Source of the DNA: JBOGZD01 sp050697155
GTDB taxonomy: Bacteria > Actinomycetota > Thermoleophilia > Solirubrobacterales > 70-9
Direction of reading: 5' to 3'
NCBI GenBank assembly: GCA_050697155.1
Contig: JBOGZD010000065.1
Location: forward strand, 1 to 16,830
DNA: 16,830 bases
Below are positions 1 to 8,245 of this stretch, one piece after another. The notes beneath the pieces are model-generated. The model had not been told where the DNA came from. It was given only the letters and a program-made list of their open reading frames with translations, and did no database searches. Each line of letters begins with the position of its first letter. Positions within the stretch are counted from its first letter, which is position 1. Made by a program: the position numbers and the translations under genes.

Positions 1-141
1 GCCCCAGCCGATACCGGCAGCGCCCCTTCGACCGACGGCGGAGAGGGCGGTGGTGCGCCCGAGAGCCCCGCGCCGGCAGGGGGCGGCGGCTCGGGGGGAG
101 GCGGCGCGGTGCCCAGCGGCGGCGGCATCTCCGCCGGTTGA
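1..141 (+). CDS. C-terminal tail of an unidentified plus-strand protein (partial)
   Basis: Reading frame 1 is open from the window edge and ends in TGA at 139-141, giving 46 visible residues. These are almost only Gly, Ala, Pro and Ser, with a run such as GGGGSGGGG and the end GGGISAG. Disordered Gly/Pro/Ser tails of this kind occur at the C-terminus of secreted or membrane-anchored actinobacterial proteins, including class A penicillin-binding proteins. No catalytic domain is visible, so no function is assigned. The gene converges on mpg with 31 bp between the two stops, and I see no terminator hairpin there. The frame could also be fortuitous in such GC-rich sequence. Confidence 0.45.
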   Translation, partial: APADTGSAPSTDGGEGGGAPESPAPAGGGGSGGGGAVPSGGGISAG

Positions 142-172
142 GCGTGGGCGGCGCGGCGAAGGGCTGCCGGAC

Positions 173-774
173 CTACGCCGCCCGCACGATCGGCCGCGAC
201 AGGTAGGCGCTACCCGCGGCGCAGAAGCGCCAGGGGCGCTCGGTGGCGCGGTTGATCCCGATCCGCGGGCCGGTTTCGACCTCCATCTCGCGCCACTCCG
301 GGGAGCGCTGGCGAAGCTCGAACGGCGGCGCGGTCAGCGGCGCGCCGTTCTGATCGAGCCCGATGCCGAGCGCCTGGGTGAGCTTGCCGGGCCCCGAGCA
401 GAGGTCGCGCAGGGCGAGCTCTTCGCCGCCGTTCCAGCCGAGCGCGGCACGGCGCTCGCGCATGCGCTCCACGCTCCAGCGCGGCTCCAGCGCCCTGATC
501 AGCACCGCCGCAGCGCTTCCCTCGGGCTCGGCGACGGCGTTGAGCAGCGCGTGGATCCCGTAGGAGAGGTAGACGTAGGCGTGGCCCGGGGGGCCGAACA
601 GGGTCGCGGTCCGGGGGGTGAGCCCGGCATAGGCGTGACAGGCGGGATCGTCGCGCTCGTAGCTCTCGGTCTCGACGATCACCCCGCCGACGCCGCCGAA
701 ACGAAGCTCACAGCCGAGGAGGTCGCGGGCGACCGCGTGCACGGAGCGGGCGAAGAAGTCCGTCCCGAGCGTGC

Positions 775-778
<4 letters not shown>
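173..778 (-). CDS. mpg: 3-methyladenine DNA glycosylase (AAG/MPG family)
   Basis: This 201-residue protein is a base-excision repair glycosylase that removes alkylated purines such as 3-methyladenine and hypoxanthine from DNA. The length matches bacterial AAG-type enzymes. The core motif VETESY (35-40) supplies Glu38, equivalent to the water-activating Glu125 of human AAG, and Tyr40, equivalent to Tyr127. His48 fits the base-stacking His. The AYVYLSYG segment gives Tyr70 and Tyr73, and Asn80 matches the residue that sits beside the intercalating Tyr. CSGPGKLTQALGI near residue 127 is another family signature. The ATG start overlaps the argH TGA as ATGA, so it is probably translated by coupling to argH. 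All key residues are present. The function is unrelated to arginine synthesis, so co-transcription may be only positional. Confidence 0.95.
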
Positions 779-2151
<1,373 letters not shown>

Positions 2152-2159
2152 GGCGGGTG

Positions 2160-2165
2160 ACTATA
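2160..2165 (-). promoter_or_regulatory. candidate -10 element of argH (leaderless type)
   Basis: The minus strand reads TATAGT, five of six matches to TATAAT, and its last base is 8 nt from the argH ATG. That spacing would start the transcript at or within a base of the start codon. I see no convincing -35 hexamer. A TATA-like hexamer is rare in DNA this GC-rich, which is the main support. Confidence 0.4.
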
Positions 2166-2168
2166 GGG

Positions 2169-3335
2169 TCAGCTCCAGGAGCCGCGCAGGGCCTCGGCGA
2201 GCGCCTCGCAGACGCGGTCCACCGCGCCCTCCGCCATCGTCGGGAAGAACGGCAGCGCGAGCAGGCGGGCCGACGCGTCCTCGGCGATCGGGAACTGGCC
2301 CTCGCGGTAGCCGAAGCGCTCGCGGTAGTGCGGCATGAGGTGGATGCAGGGCATGTACGCCTTGGCCTCGATCCCCCGCTGGGCCAGCGCAGCCACGACC
2401 GCGTCGCGATCGGCGCCGGCCGGCAGTCGCACCGCGTAGATGAACCAGCTGCGGCGCTCAGAGCCCCGCTCGGCGCAGGGGAGCACGAGCCCGTCGGGGT
2501 CGCCCTCCCCCGCGGGAGCTCCGTAGTCGAGCGCGGCGAGGCGCTCGCCGTGCATCGCGGCGACCCGCGCCCGTCCGGCGAGCAGCTCGTCCAGGCGCTC
2601 GAGCTGGGCGAGCCCGAGCGCCGCCTGGAGCTCGGTCAGCCGGTAGTTGAACCCGAGCCGCTCGTGGTCGACCCAGCCCATGTCGGGCGCGCGGCCCTGG
2701 TTGCGCTCGCTGCGCAGCCGGACCGCCAGCTCGGGGTCGCGGGTGGTGATCATCCCGCCCTCGCCGGTGGTGAGCTGCTTGTTGCCGTAGAAGGCGAAGG
2801 TCGCCGGCGTCGCTCTCGACCCGACCGCCCGCCCGCCGGAGTCGACCGCGCCGAGCGCCTCGCAGGCGTCCTCGAGCAGGCCGAGTCCGTGCGCCGAGGC
2901 GAGCGACTCGAAGTCGGGCATCGGCGCCGGGTAGCCGAGGATGTCGATCGGCAGGATCCCGGCGGTTCGCTCGCCGACAGCGGCTTCGGCGGCCTGCGGG
3001 TCGAGGTTGAGGGTGATCGGGTCGACGTCGCAGAACACCGGCACGGCGCGCTCGTAGAGCAGGCAGTTGGCCGAGGCGACGAAGCTGAACGGCGAGGTGA
3101 TCACCTCGTCCCCGGGGCCCCAGCCGAGCGCTCGCACCCCGAGGTGAAGCGCGGCGGTGCCGGAGGAGACCGCGACCGCGTGGTCGGCTCCCACCCAGGC
3201 ACCGAGCTCGCGCTCGAAGCGGTCGAGCAGCGGCCCCAGCGACAGCCGCCCCGACCGCAGCACCTCCAGCACCAGTTCCTGCTCGCGCTCGCCGAGCTCG
3301 GGCCGAGCCAGCGGGATGGACTGTGGTTGCGTCAA
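2169..3335 (-). CDS. DegT/DnrJ/EryC1-family PLP-dependent aminotransferase
   Basis: This is a fold-type I, PLP-dependent aminotransferase of 388 residues, the usual size for the family. It typically aminates keto-sugars, although some members act on other substrates. Seen from the chosen start, SSGTAALHL (57-65) binds the cofactor phosphate, LLEDACEALG (153-162) has the PLP-ring Asp156, and YGNKQLTTGEGG (183-194) has the Schiff-base Lys186. I chose the TTG at 3333-3335 because it overlaps the cimA stop as TTGA and the typical N-terminus IPLARPELG follows shortly after. The frame is open further upstream to 3479, but that part would lie inside cimA coding sequence and is not family-like. Its place between cimA and argH does not reveal the substrate. 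A role in sugar-nucleotide or surface-glycan synthesis is inferred only from the family. Confidence 0.88.
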   Translation of the reverse strand: MTQPQSIPLARPELGEREQELVLEVLRSGRLSLGPLLDRFERELGAWVGADHAVAVSSGTAALHLGVRALGWGPGDEVITSPFSFVASANCLLYERAVPVFCDVDPITLNLDPQAAEAAVGERTAGILPIDILGYPAPMPDFESLASAHGLGLLEDACEALGAVDSGGRAVGSRATPATFAFYGNKQLTTGEGGMITTRDPELAVRLRSERNQGRAPDMGWVDHERLGFNYRLTELQAALGLAQLERLDELLAGRARVAAMHGERLAALDYGAPAGEGDPDGLVLPCAERGSERRSWFIYAVRLPAGADRDAVVAALAQRGIEAKAYMPCIHLMPHYRERFGYREGQFPIAEDASARLLALPFFPTMAEGAVDRVCEALAEALRGSWS

Positions 3336-4948
3336 GGGCGGCTGCCGGCGGGCCGCCTCTCCGGCGACTCGCGACTGGCGACTGGCGACTGGCGGGGTTG
3401 GAACGCGTACTCCAGGGAGTCCACCAGCGCCTCCCACGAGGCCTCGATGATGTTCTCCGAGACGCCGATCGAGCCCCACGAGTCGTGGCCGTCGGAGCTG
3501 TCGAGCAGCACCCGCGTCACTGCGCCGGTTCCGTGGTGGGAGTCGAGGATGCGCACCTTGTAGTCGACCAGCTCGATGTCGGCGAGGTGCGGGTGAAGCT
3601 CGCCGATCGCGTCGCGCAGCGCCCGATCGAGAGCGTTCACCGGGCCGTTGCCCTCCGTCGTGCGGACGTAGCGCCGGCCGTCGACCCAGATCTTGATCGT
3701 CGCCTCGGTCTCCACCTGGCCGTCGGCGCGCTTCTCGGTGAGCACGCGAAAGCTCTCGAGCCGGAACAGCGACTGGTACTCGCCTGCCTCGCGGCGGAGC
3801 AGCAGCTCAAACGAGGCGTCGGCGGCCTCGTAGTGATAGCCGCGGTGCTCGCGCTCCTTGATCCGCTCGACCGCCCGCTTGGCGGCATCGGCGTCGAGAT
3901 CGATCCCGGCGCCCTCGGCGCGGTTGAGCACCGATCCGCGCCCGGAGAGCTCGGAGATCAGCACGTCGCGGCTGTTGCCGACCAGCTTCGGGTCGAGGTG
4001 CTCGAAGGTGCGCGCGTCGGCCTGGACGCCGGCGACGTGCATCCCGCCCTTGTGGGCGAACGCGTTGCGGCCGACGAACGGCTGGTCGGGGTCGGGGGCG
4101 GTGTTGGTGAGCTCGTCGACGAAGTGCGCGGTCTCGGTGAGCAGCCGCAGCCGCTCGGCCGGGACGGACTCGTAGCCGAGCTTGAGCTGAAGCGCGGGCA
4201 GGATCGAGATCAGGTTGGCGTTCCCGCAGCGCTCGCCGTAGCCGTTCACCGTCCCCTGCACCATTCGGGCGCCCGCGTCGACCGCCGCAAGCGAGTTCGC
4301 GACCGCGCACTCGGCGTCGTTGTGGGTGTGGATCCCGACCTCGGCCCTATCGGCGAGCTCGGCCACCACCGAGGCGGTCGCCGCGGCCACCTGGGCCGGA
4401 AGGCTGGAGCCGTTGGTGTCGCACAGGGTCACGTTCTCGGCACCCGCGGCGCTCGCGGCGCGCACGCACTCGAGCGCGTAGCCGGAGTCGTCTCGCCAGG
4501 CGTCGAAGAAATGCTCGGCGTCGTAGACGACCCGCTTGCCGGCGGCGCGGCAGAGGTTGATCGAGTCGACGATCATCGCCAGGTTCTCCTCGGGGGAGAC
4601 CTTGGTCACCTTGTCGAGGTGAAGCGCCCAGGTCTTGCCGACCAGCGTCACCACCGGCGCCGGCGCGTCGACGAGCGAGCGCAGCGCGGGATCCTCCTCC
4701 GCGGGAACGCCCCGGCGCCGGGTCATCCCGAACGCACACACCGTCGCGGTCTCGAGCTCGACCTCGGCGAGCAGCGCGAACAGCTCGGCCTCCTTCGGGT
4801 TCGAGCTCGGAAAGCCGGCCTCGACGTAGTGGATGCCGAGCCGGTCGAGGGCGCGGACAACGCGCAGCTTCTCGGCGGCCGACAGCGACATGCCCTGCCC
4901 CTGCATGCCGTCGCGGAGGGTCGTGTCGTAGAGGTCTACCTGTGTCAC
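3332..4948 (-). CDS. cimA: (R)-citramalate synthase
   Basis: CimA condenses pyruvate and acetyl-CoA to (R)-citramalate, the entry of the threonine-independent isoleucine route. The protein has 538 residues. The TIM-barrel catalytic domain has DTTLRDGMQGQG at 8-19, including metal ligand Asp8, EAGFPSSNPKE at 43-53, the metal-binding HTHND at 207-211 and NGYGERCGNANL at 235-246. A C-terminal LeuA-type regulatory domain runs from about 400 to 515. The N-terminal DGMQGQG, the YDAEHFFD block and the ESFRVL..KR region fit citramalate synthase rather than 2-isopropylmalate synthase. The start is GTG, with GAAAGG about 6 nt upstream. The last 22 residues (QPRQSPVASRES onward) look like an extension created by a heptamer repeat. 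ilvE precedes it by 125 bp and the aminotransferase follows with a 4-nt overlap. Confidence 0.93.
   Translation of the reverse strand: MTQVDLYDTTLRDGMQGQGMSLSAAEKLRVVRALDRLGIHYVEAGFPSSNPKEAELFALLAEVELETATVCAFGMTRRRGVPAEEDPALRSLVDAPAPVVTLVGKTWALHLDKVTKVSPEENLAMIVDSINLCRAAGKRVVYDAEHFFDAWRDDSGYALECVRAASAAGAENVTLCDTNGSSLPAQVAAATASVVAELADRAEVGIHTHNDAECAVANSLAAVDAGARMVQGTVNGYGERCGNANLISILPALQLKLGYESVPAERLRLLTETAHFVDELTNTAPDPDQPFVGRNAFAHKGGMHVAGVQADARTFEHLDPKLVGNSRDVLISELSGRGSVLNRAEGAGIDLDADAAKRAVERIKEREHRGYHYEAADASFELLLRREAGEYQSLFRLESFRVLTEKRADGQVETEATIKIWVDGRRYVRTTEGNGPVNALDRALRDAIGELHPHLADIELVDYKVRILDSHHGTGAVTRVLLDSSDGHDSWGSIGVSENIIEASWEALVDSLEYAFQPRQSPVASRESPERRPAGSRP
3365..3392. repeat. four tandem copies of a 7-bp unit in the 3' end of cimA
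   Basis: On the plus strand the unit CGACTGG is repeated three times in direct succession (3372-3392), preceded by the one-mismatch copy CGACTCG (3365-3371). The array lies within the cimA coding end and encodes part of its unusual tail (QSPVASRES). Because 7 is not a multiple of 3, a gain or loss of one unit would shift the frame. It resembles the heptameric short tandem repeats known from other GC-rich and cyanobacterial genomes. No other copy was seen in the window. Confidence 0.85.
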
Positions 4949-5009
4949 TTGATGCCTTTCGGGGGTTCGTGGAGACGAGCGAGGTGAGTGCGCGGAGCCG
5001 GCCGCGCGG

Positions 5010-5070
5010 CCGCGAGCCGCTAAGCGGTCGCGGCGGCGCTAATTCGCTCGATCGCCTCGAACCCGGGCAT
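5010..5070 (-). promoter_or_regulatory. ilvE-cimA spacer: strong hairpin with overlapping 16-codon reading frame
   Basis: The 125-bp spacer holds a strong inverted repeat at 5010-5033 on the minus strand. A 6-bp outer stem (CCGCGA/TCGCGG) and a 4-bp inner stem (CCGC/GCGG) enclose a 3-nt loop. No T-run follows, so it is not a classical terminator. An ATG at 5068-5070, 3 nt after the ilvE stop, opens a frame MPGFEAIERISAAATA that stops with TAG inside the hairpin. The peptide has two Ile and one Thr codon, which is too weak to call a leader peptide. The hairpin could stabilise RNA or tune cimA expression relative to ilvE. Confidence 0.35.
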
Positions 5071-5073
5071 CAG

Positions 5074-6006
5074 TCAGTGGGTGACTTTACTCGGTTGCTC
5101 GACCGGGTCCAGCCACTCGAGGTACTCCTGAGCGCGGCCGTGCAGCGCGTCGTCCAGCTTCTCCTGGATCACGCGCGTGATCTCGCCCGGCTCTCCGAGG
5201 TCGTGCCCGTCGATCTCGCGGATCGGCGCGAGCTCGGTGGCCGTCCCGGTGAAGAAGGCCTCGTCGGCGAGGTAGAGCTCGGCGCGCGCGATGTCACGGG
5301 ACTCCACCTTGTAGCCAAGGTCGCGTGCGATCTGGACCACCGAGCGAGCCGTGATCCCGTCGAGGATCGAGGAGACCGCAGACGGGGTGGCGATCGTCCC
5401 GTCCTTGACCACGAAGATGTTCTCTCCCGAGCCCTCGCAGACGAAGCCGCGCTCGTCGAGCAGGATCGCCTCGTGGTAGCCGGCGCGGGCCACCTCCGCC
5501 TTCGCCAGCACGGAGTTGAGGTACTGCCCGGTTGCCTTGGCGTGCGGGATCAGGCCCGCGGGCGAGAGCCGCCGCCAGGACGAGACCTGTGCCCTGACGC
5601 CGTTCTGCTTGCCCTCCTCGCCGAGGTAGGGCGCCCAGAACCAGACCGCGATCGCCATGTCGACCGGCACGCTCGGCGCGTGTAGGCCCATCTCGCCGTA
5701 GCCCCGGAGGGCGAGCGGACGGATGTAGCAGCTGTCGAGCTTGTTGCGGCGGATCAGCTCGTGGGTGGCGTCGCGCAGCTCGGCAGTCGAATGCGGCAGC
5801 TCCATCTGGTAGAGGGCCGCCGACTGCCGGAGTCGCTCGAGGTGCTCGCCGAAGCGGAAGACGGCGGTGCCGCGCTCGGTCTCATAGGCCCGGATCCCTT
5901 CGAAGACCCCGGTCCCGTAGTGAAGCCCATGCGAGAGCACGTGCACGTTTGCCTCATCCCAGGCCACGAACTCCCCGTTCATCCAGATCCAGTCGGACTT
6001 CTCCAC
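5074..6006 (-). CDS. ilvE: branched-chain amino acid aminotransferase
   Basis: IlvE is a fold-type IV PLP enzyme that transaminates the 2-keto acids of leucine, isoleucine and valine with glutamate. The protein has 310 residues, the normal size. Seen are HGLHYGTGVFEGIRAY (26-41), YIRPLALRG (94-102), the Schiff-base Lys157 in HAKATGQYLNS, the cofactor-site EGSGENIF (191-198) and TGTATELAPI (253-262). The frame stays open upstream as far as 6747, but the GTG at 6004-6006 is the real start. It gives the family N-terminus VEKSDWIWMNGEFVAWDEA, and GGAGGG (6013-6018) sits 6 nt upstream as a Shine-Dalgarno. It is the first gene of the leftward group ilvE-cimA-aminotransferase-argH-mpg and is divergent from a Crp/Fnr regulator across 87 bp. 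Confidence 0.96.
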   Translation of the reverse strand: MEKSDWIWMNGEFVAWDEANVHVLSHGLHYGTGVFEGIRAYETERGTAVFRFGEHLERLRQSAALYQMELPHSTAELRDATHELIRRNKLDSCYIRPLALRGYGEMGLHAPSVPVDMAIAVWFWAPYLGEEGKQNGVRAQVSSWRRLSPAGLIPHAKATGQYLNSVLAKAEVARAGYHEAILLDERGFVCEGSGENIFVVKDGTIATPSAVSSILDGITARSVVQIARDLGYKVESRDIARAELYLADEAFFTGTATELAPIREIDGHDLGEPGEITRVIQEKLDDALHGRAQEYLEWLDPVEQPSKVTH

Positions 6007-6038
6007 TCGGCTCCCTCCGCGTTGGTTGGTCGGCGCGA

Positions 6039-6047
6039 AGTATGCCA
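6039..6047 (-). promoter_or_regulatory. candidate extended -10 promoter of ilvE
   Basis: The minus strand reads TGGCATACT, which is a TGn extension followed by CATACT (four of six matches to TATAAT). Transcription would begin near 6032 and leave a short 5' leader of about 26 nt that contains the GGAGGG ribosome site of ilvE. No good -35 hexamer is seen, as is usual for extended -10 promoters. Confidence 0.4.
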
Positions 6048-6059
6048 GCGGAAAAGCGC

Positions 6060-6075
6060 CCCGGCCAGCGCCGGG
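6060..6075. promoter_or_regulatory. inverted repeat between the divergent ilvE and crp-type promoters
   Basis: CCCGGC and GCCGGG arms of 6 bp flank a 4-bp centre, CAGC. The repeat sits midway between the candidate -10 boxes of ilvE and of the Crp/Fnr gene. It could be an operator serving both genes. It does not match the classic TGTGA-N6-TCACA Crp site, and GC-rich DNA produces such arms readily. Confidence 0.3.
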
Positions 6076-6080
6076 TGGGT

Positions 6081-6086
6081 TAGGTT
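6081..6086 (+). promoter_or_regulatory. candidate -10 element of the Crp/Fnr gene (leaderless type)
   Basis: TAGGTT fits the TAnnnT core of actinobacterial -10 elements and ends exactly 7 nt before the GTG at 6094. This places the transcript start on the start codon. No Shine-Dalgarno is present before the GTG, which agrees with leaderless expression. The -35 region is not recognisable. Confidence 0.4.
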
Positions 6087-6093
6087 GGAACCC

Positions 6094-6756
6094 GTGCCGG
6101 GCGAGTTCCTCGATCTGCTCGGGCCCGCCGATCGCGAGGCGCTCGATGCCCGCGCCGGGCGGCGGCGGTTTCGGCGCGGGGCCAGGCTGATCGGAGAGGG
6201 CCGGCGCGGCGACGAGGTCTTCGTGCTGCTCGACGGCAGGGTGAAGATCAGCGGCACCACTCGCGATGGGCGCGAGGTGATCCTCCGCTTCGCAGGCCCG
6301 GGCGAGCTGTTGGGCGAGTTGGCGGTGCTCGACGACGAGCCGCGTGCCAGCAGCGTCGAGGCGATCGACCCGGTCGAGGCGCTGGCGCTCTCGGCGGGCG
6401 ACTTCCGCGCGTTGCTGGAGCGCAACCCCGGCTTCGCGATCGCCCTGCTGCGAACGCTCGCTCGCAGGTTTCGCGGCTCTGACGCGGCCCGGATCGAGTT
6501 CGCGGCCTCGCAGACCCTCGGCCGGGTGGCCGCGCGGCTGCTCGAGCTCGTCGAGCGCTACGGCGAGCCGGCCGGGGACGGAGCGGTCGCGATCGCGCTC
6601 CCGCTCTCCCAGGAGGAGCTCGCGGGCTGGACGGCTTCCTCGCGCGAGGCGGTGGCGAAGGCGCTCGCGACCCTGCGCGATCTCGATCTGGTGGTCACCG
6701 AGCGCCGGCGGATCACGGTCCTCGATCCCGACGCGCTGCGGCTCCACCTCGGCTGA
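6094..6756 (+). CDS. Crp/Fnr-family transcriptional regulator
   Basis: This 220-residue cytosolic DNA-binding protein has an N-terminal cyclic-nucleotide-binding beta-barrel (about 10-115) and a C-terminal winged helix (about 140-215). The barrel has GDEVFVLLDGRVKI (39-52) and the phosphate-cassette region GELAVLDDEPRASSVEA (74-90), in which Glu75 and Arg84 correspond to cAMP contacts in E. coli CRP. The cassette order is R-A-S instead of R-S-A, so the ligand cannot be assigned. No Fnr-type cysteine cluster is present. The helix-turn-helix LSQEELAGWTASSREAVAKAL (171-191) is typical. I chose GTG 6094 because it gives the standard length; the open frame before it overlaps ilvE. Being divergent from ilvE, it may regulate the BCAA genes, but this is an inference. 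Confidence 0.92.
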   Translation: MPGEFLDLLGPADREALDARAGRRRFRRGARLIGEGRRGDEVFVLLDGRVKISGTTRDGREVILRFAGPGELLGELAVLDDEPRASSVEAIDPVEALALSAGDFRALLERNPGFAIALLRTLARRFRGSDAARIEFAASQTLGRVAARLLELVERYGEPAGDGAVAIALPLSQEELAGWTASSREAVAKALATLRDLDLVVTERRRITVLDPDALRLHLG

Positions 6757-6769
6757 GCCGGCGTCTCGC

Positions 6770-7162
6770 TCAATAGGTCAGCCGCAGCCCGAGCTCGATC
6801 GTGTAGAGACCGCCGTCGACCCGCCGGTCGCGATGGGTCCCGCGTAGGAAGCCGATCCCGACCTCGCGGTAGTCCGGGTCGAGGATCTTCTCGCGATGGC
6901 GCGGGCTGTGCATCAGCGAGTCGATGATCTCGGCCGGGCTTCCTAGTCGCCCCTCGCCGAAGGCGATGTTCTCGCCGTAGGCCCAGCGCCGCAGGCCGCT
7001 GCGCAGATAGCCCGCCCGGGTCAGCCGCTGCGCCACGGTCCGCTCGCCCGGGCAACGGTGGCGGAAGCAGTGATGCCTCTGCATGAAGGACGAGTGGCGC
7101 CGCGCACCGCCGGCGAGCCGCCGGTCGTAGCCGAGCGCTCCTACCTGGTTGCGGGTAGCGGT
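6770..7162 (-). pseudogene. 5'-truncated CAP (SCP/PR-1) domain protein, in frame behind leuB
   Basis: The reading frame continues directly after the leuB TAG and encodes about 130 residues of a CAP domain, a fold found mostly in secreted bacterial proteins. Visible in order are TATRNQVGALGYDRRLA, ARRHSSFMQRHHCFRH, the conserved AYGENIA block, and SPRHREKILDPDYREVGIG. These follow the family order, but the part before TRNQ, the signal peptide and any start codon are missing. The leuB stop lies exactly where they should be. The first in-frame ATG is at 7084 and would skip the first helices of the domain. I read this as a remnant left by a deletion. A shorter protein of 104 residues from 7084, or read-through from leuB, cannot be excluded. 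The reading frame itself is free of stops. Confidence 0.7.
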
Positions 7163-8245
7163 CTACGCGTCGAGCTCGGCGAGCACCGCGTCGGTCATCT
7201 CCGCGGTGCCCACCTCGACCTCCGCCGGAAGATCGGACATCGGCGGGGTCTCGGACTCGACCCAGGCGAGGTCCGGGGTGCGTACGCCACGGGCCAGCGC
7301 CGCCTCGACCGCCGCCTCGACCGCCTCGGCCTCGGCCGTCAGGTCGAGTCCGTGGCGGAGCATCAGCGCGACCGATAGGAACGTCGCGAGCGGATTTGCG
7401 ATCCCGCGGCCGGCGATGTCGGGGGCCGAGCCGTGGACCGGCTCGAACAAGCCGGGGCCGCCGTCGCCGAGGCTCGCCGAGGGCAGCATTCCCAGCGAGC
7501 CGGTGAGCATGGCGGCCTCGTCGCTGAGGATGTCGCCGAACATGTTCTCGGTCAGCACGACGTCGAAGCGCGAGGGGTCGGCGATCAGCTGCATCGCCGC
7601 GTTGTCGACCAGCATGTGGTCGAGCTCGACCGAGGGATGGCCGTTCGCCACCCGCTCGACCGTTTCCCGCCACAGGCGCGACGTCTCGAGCACGTTCGCC
7701 TTGTCGACCGAGGTGACCCGGCGCGAACGCCGCTCGGCCGCCTCGAAGGCGACGGTGGCGATGCGCTCGATCTCGGCGACCGAGTACTCACAGGTGTCGT
7801 GGGCGCTTTCTGCGTCGCGCCCGGAGTCGCCGAAGTAGATCCCGCCGGTGAGCTCGCGAACGACCAGCAGGTCGGTGCCCGCGATCCGCTCGGTGCGCAG
7901 CGGGCTGGCGGCGAGCAGCGACGGGCTGGGGCGCACCGGGCGCAGGTTCGCGTAGAGGCCAAGGCCCTTGCGCAAGCCGAGCAGGCCCTGCTCGGGACGC
8001 GGCACGTCGGGATCGGTCGAGTCCCACTTCGGCCCGCCGACGGCGCCGAGCAGCACCGCGTCGGCGGCGCGGCAGGCGCCGAGCACCTCGTCGGTGAGCG
8101 CGGCCCCGTGGGCGTCGATCGACGCGCCGCCGACCGGGTGCTCGATGAGCTCGAAGTCGCCGACCGCGTCGAGCAGGCGGCGCGCCGCGGCGACGATCTC
8201 GGGCCCGATCCCGTCGCCGGGCAAGGTGACGACGCGGGCGCTCAC
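7163..8245 (-). CDS. leuB: 3-isopropylmalate dehydrogenase
   Basis: LeuB oxidatively decarboxylates 3-isopropylmalate with NAD+ in leucine synthesis. In the citramalate route the same enzyme type can act on 3-methylmalate to give 2-ketobutyrate. The protein has 360 residues, a normal length. It shows LPGDGIGPEIV (8-18), LLGAVGGPKWD (65-75), the substrate-binding arginines in LRKGLGLYANLRPVRP, RELTGGIYFGD (129-139), VDKANVLETSRLW, DVVLTENMFGDILSDEAA with the metal-binding Asp residues, and FEPVHGSAPDIAG for NAD. The GTG start overlaps the stop of the preceding methyltransferase remnant as GTGA, so translation is probably coupled through leuC-leuD-remnant-leuB. A CAP-domain remnant follows in the same frame after the TAG stop. 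Confidence 0.96.
   Translation of the reverse strand: MSARVVTLPGDGIGPEIVAAARRLLDAVGDFELIEHPVGGASIDAHGAALTDEVLGACRAADAVLLGAVGGPKWDSTDPDVPRPEQGLLGLRKGLGLYANLRPVRPSPSLLAASPLRTERIAGTDLLVVRELTGGIYFGDSGRDAESAHDTCEYSVAEIERIATVAFEAAERRSRRVTSVDKANVLETSRLWRETVERVANGHPSVELDHMLVDNAAMQLIADPSRFDVVLTENMFGDILSDEAAMLTGSLGMLPSASLGDGGPGLFEPVHGSAPDIAGRGIANPLATFLSVALMLRHGLDLTAEAEAVEAAVEAALARGVRTPDLAWVESETPPMSDLPAEVEVGTAEMTDAVLAELDA

Noticed and set aside
2157..3563. 468-codon open frame on the plus strand, opposite the DegT aminotransferase
   Set aside because: It is antisense to a gene with complete catalytic motifs, its product is a low-complexity Arg/Gly/Glu/Val-rich sequence with no domain, and GC-rich codon bias produces such frames routinely.
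3323..4987. 554-codon open frame on the plus strand, opposite cimA
   Set aside because: Same reason: it mirrors cimA codons, has no recognisable motif and no start context.
5761..6093. N-terminal extension of the Crp/Fnr gene
   Set aside because: It overlaps the ilvE start and would contain both promoters; the family fold begins just after GTG 6094.
6007..6747. N-terminal extension of ilvE
   Set aside because: The frame is open but runs antisense through the Crp/Fnr gene and is low complexity; GTG 6006 has a ribosome site and gives the family N-terminus.
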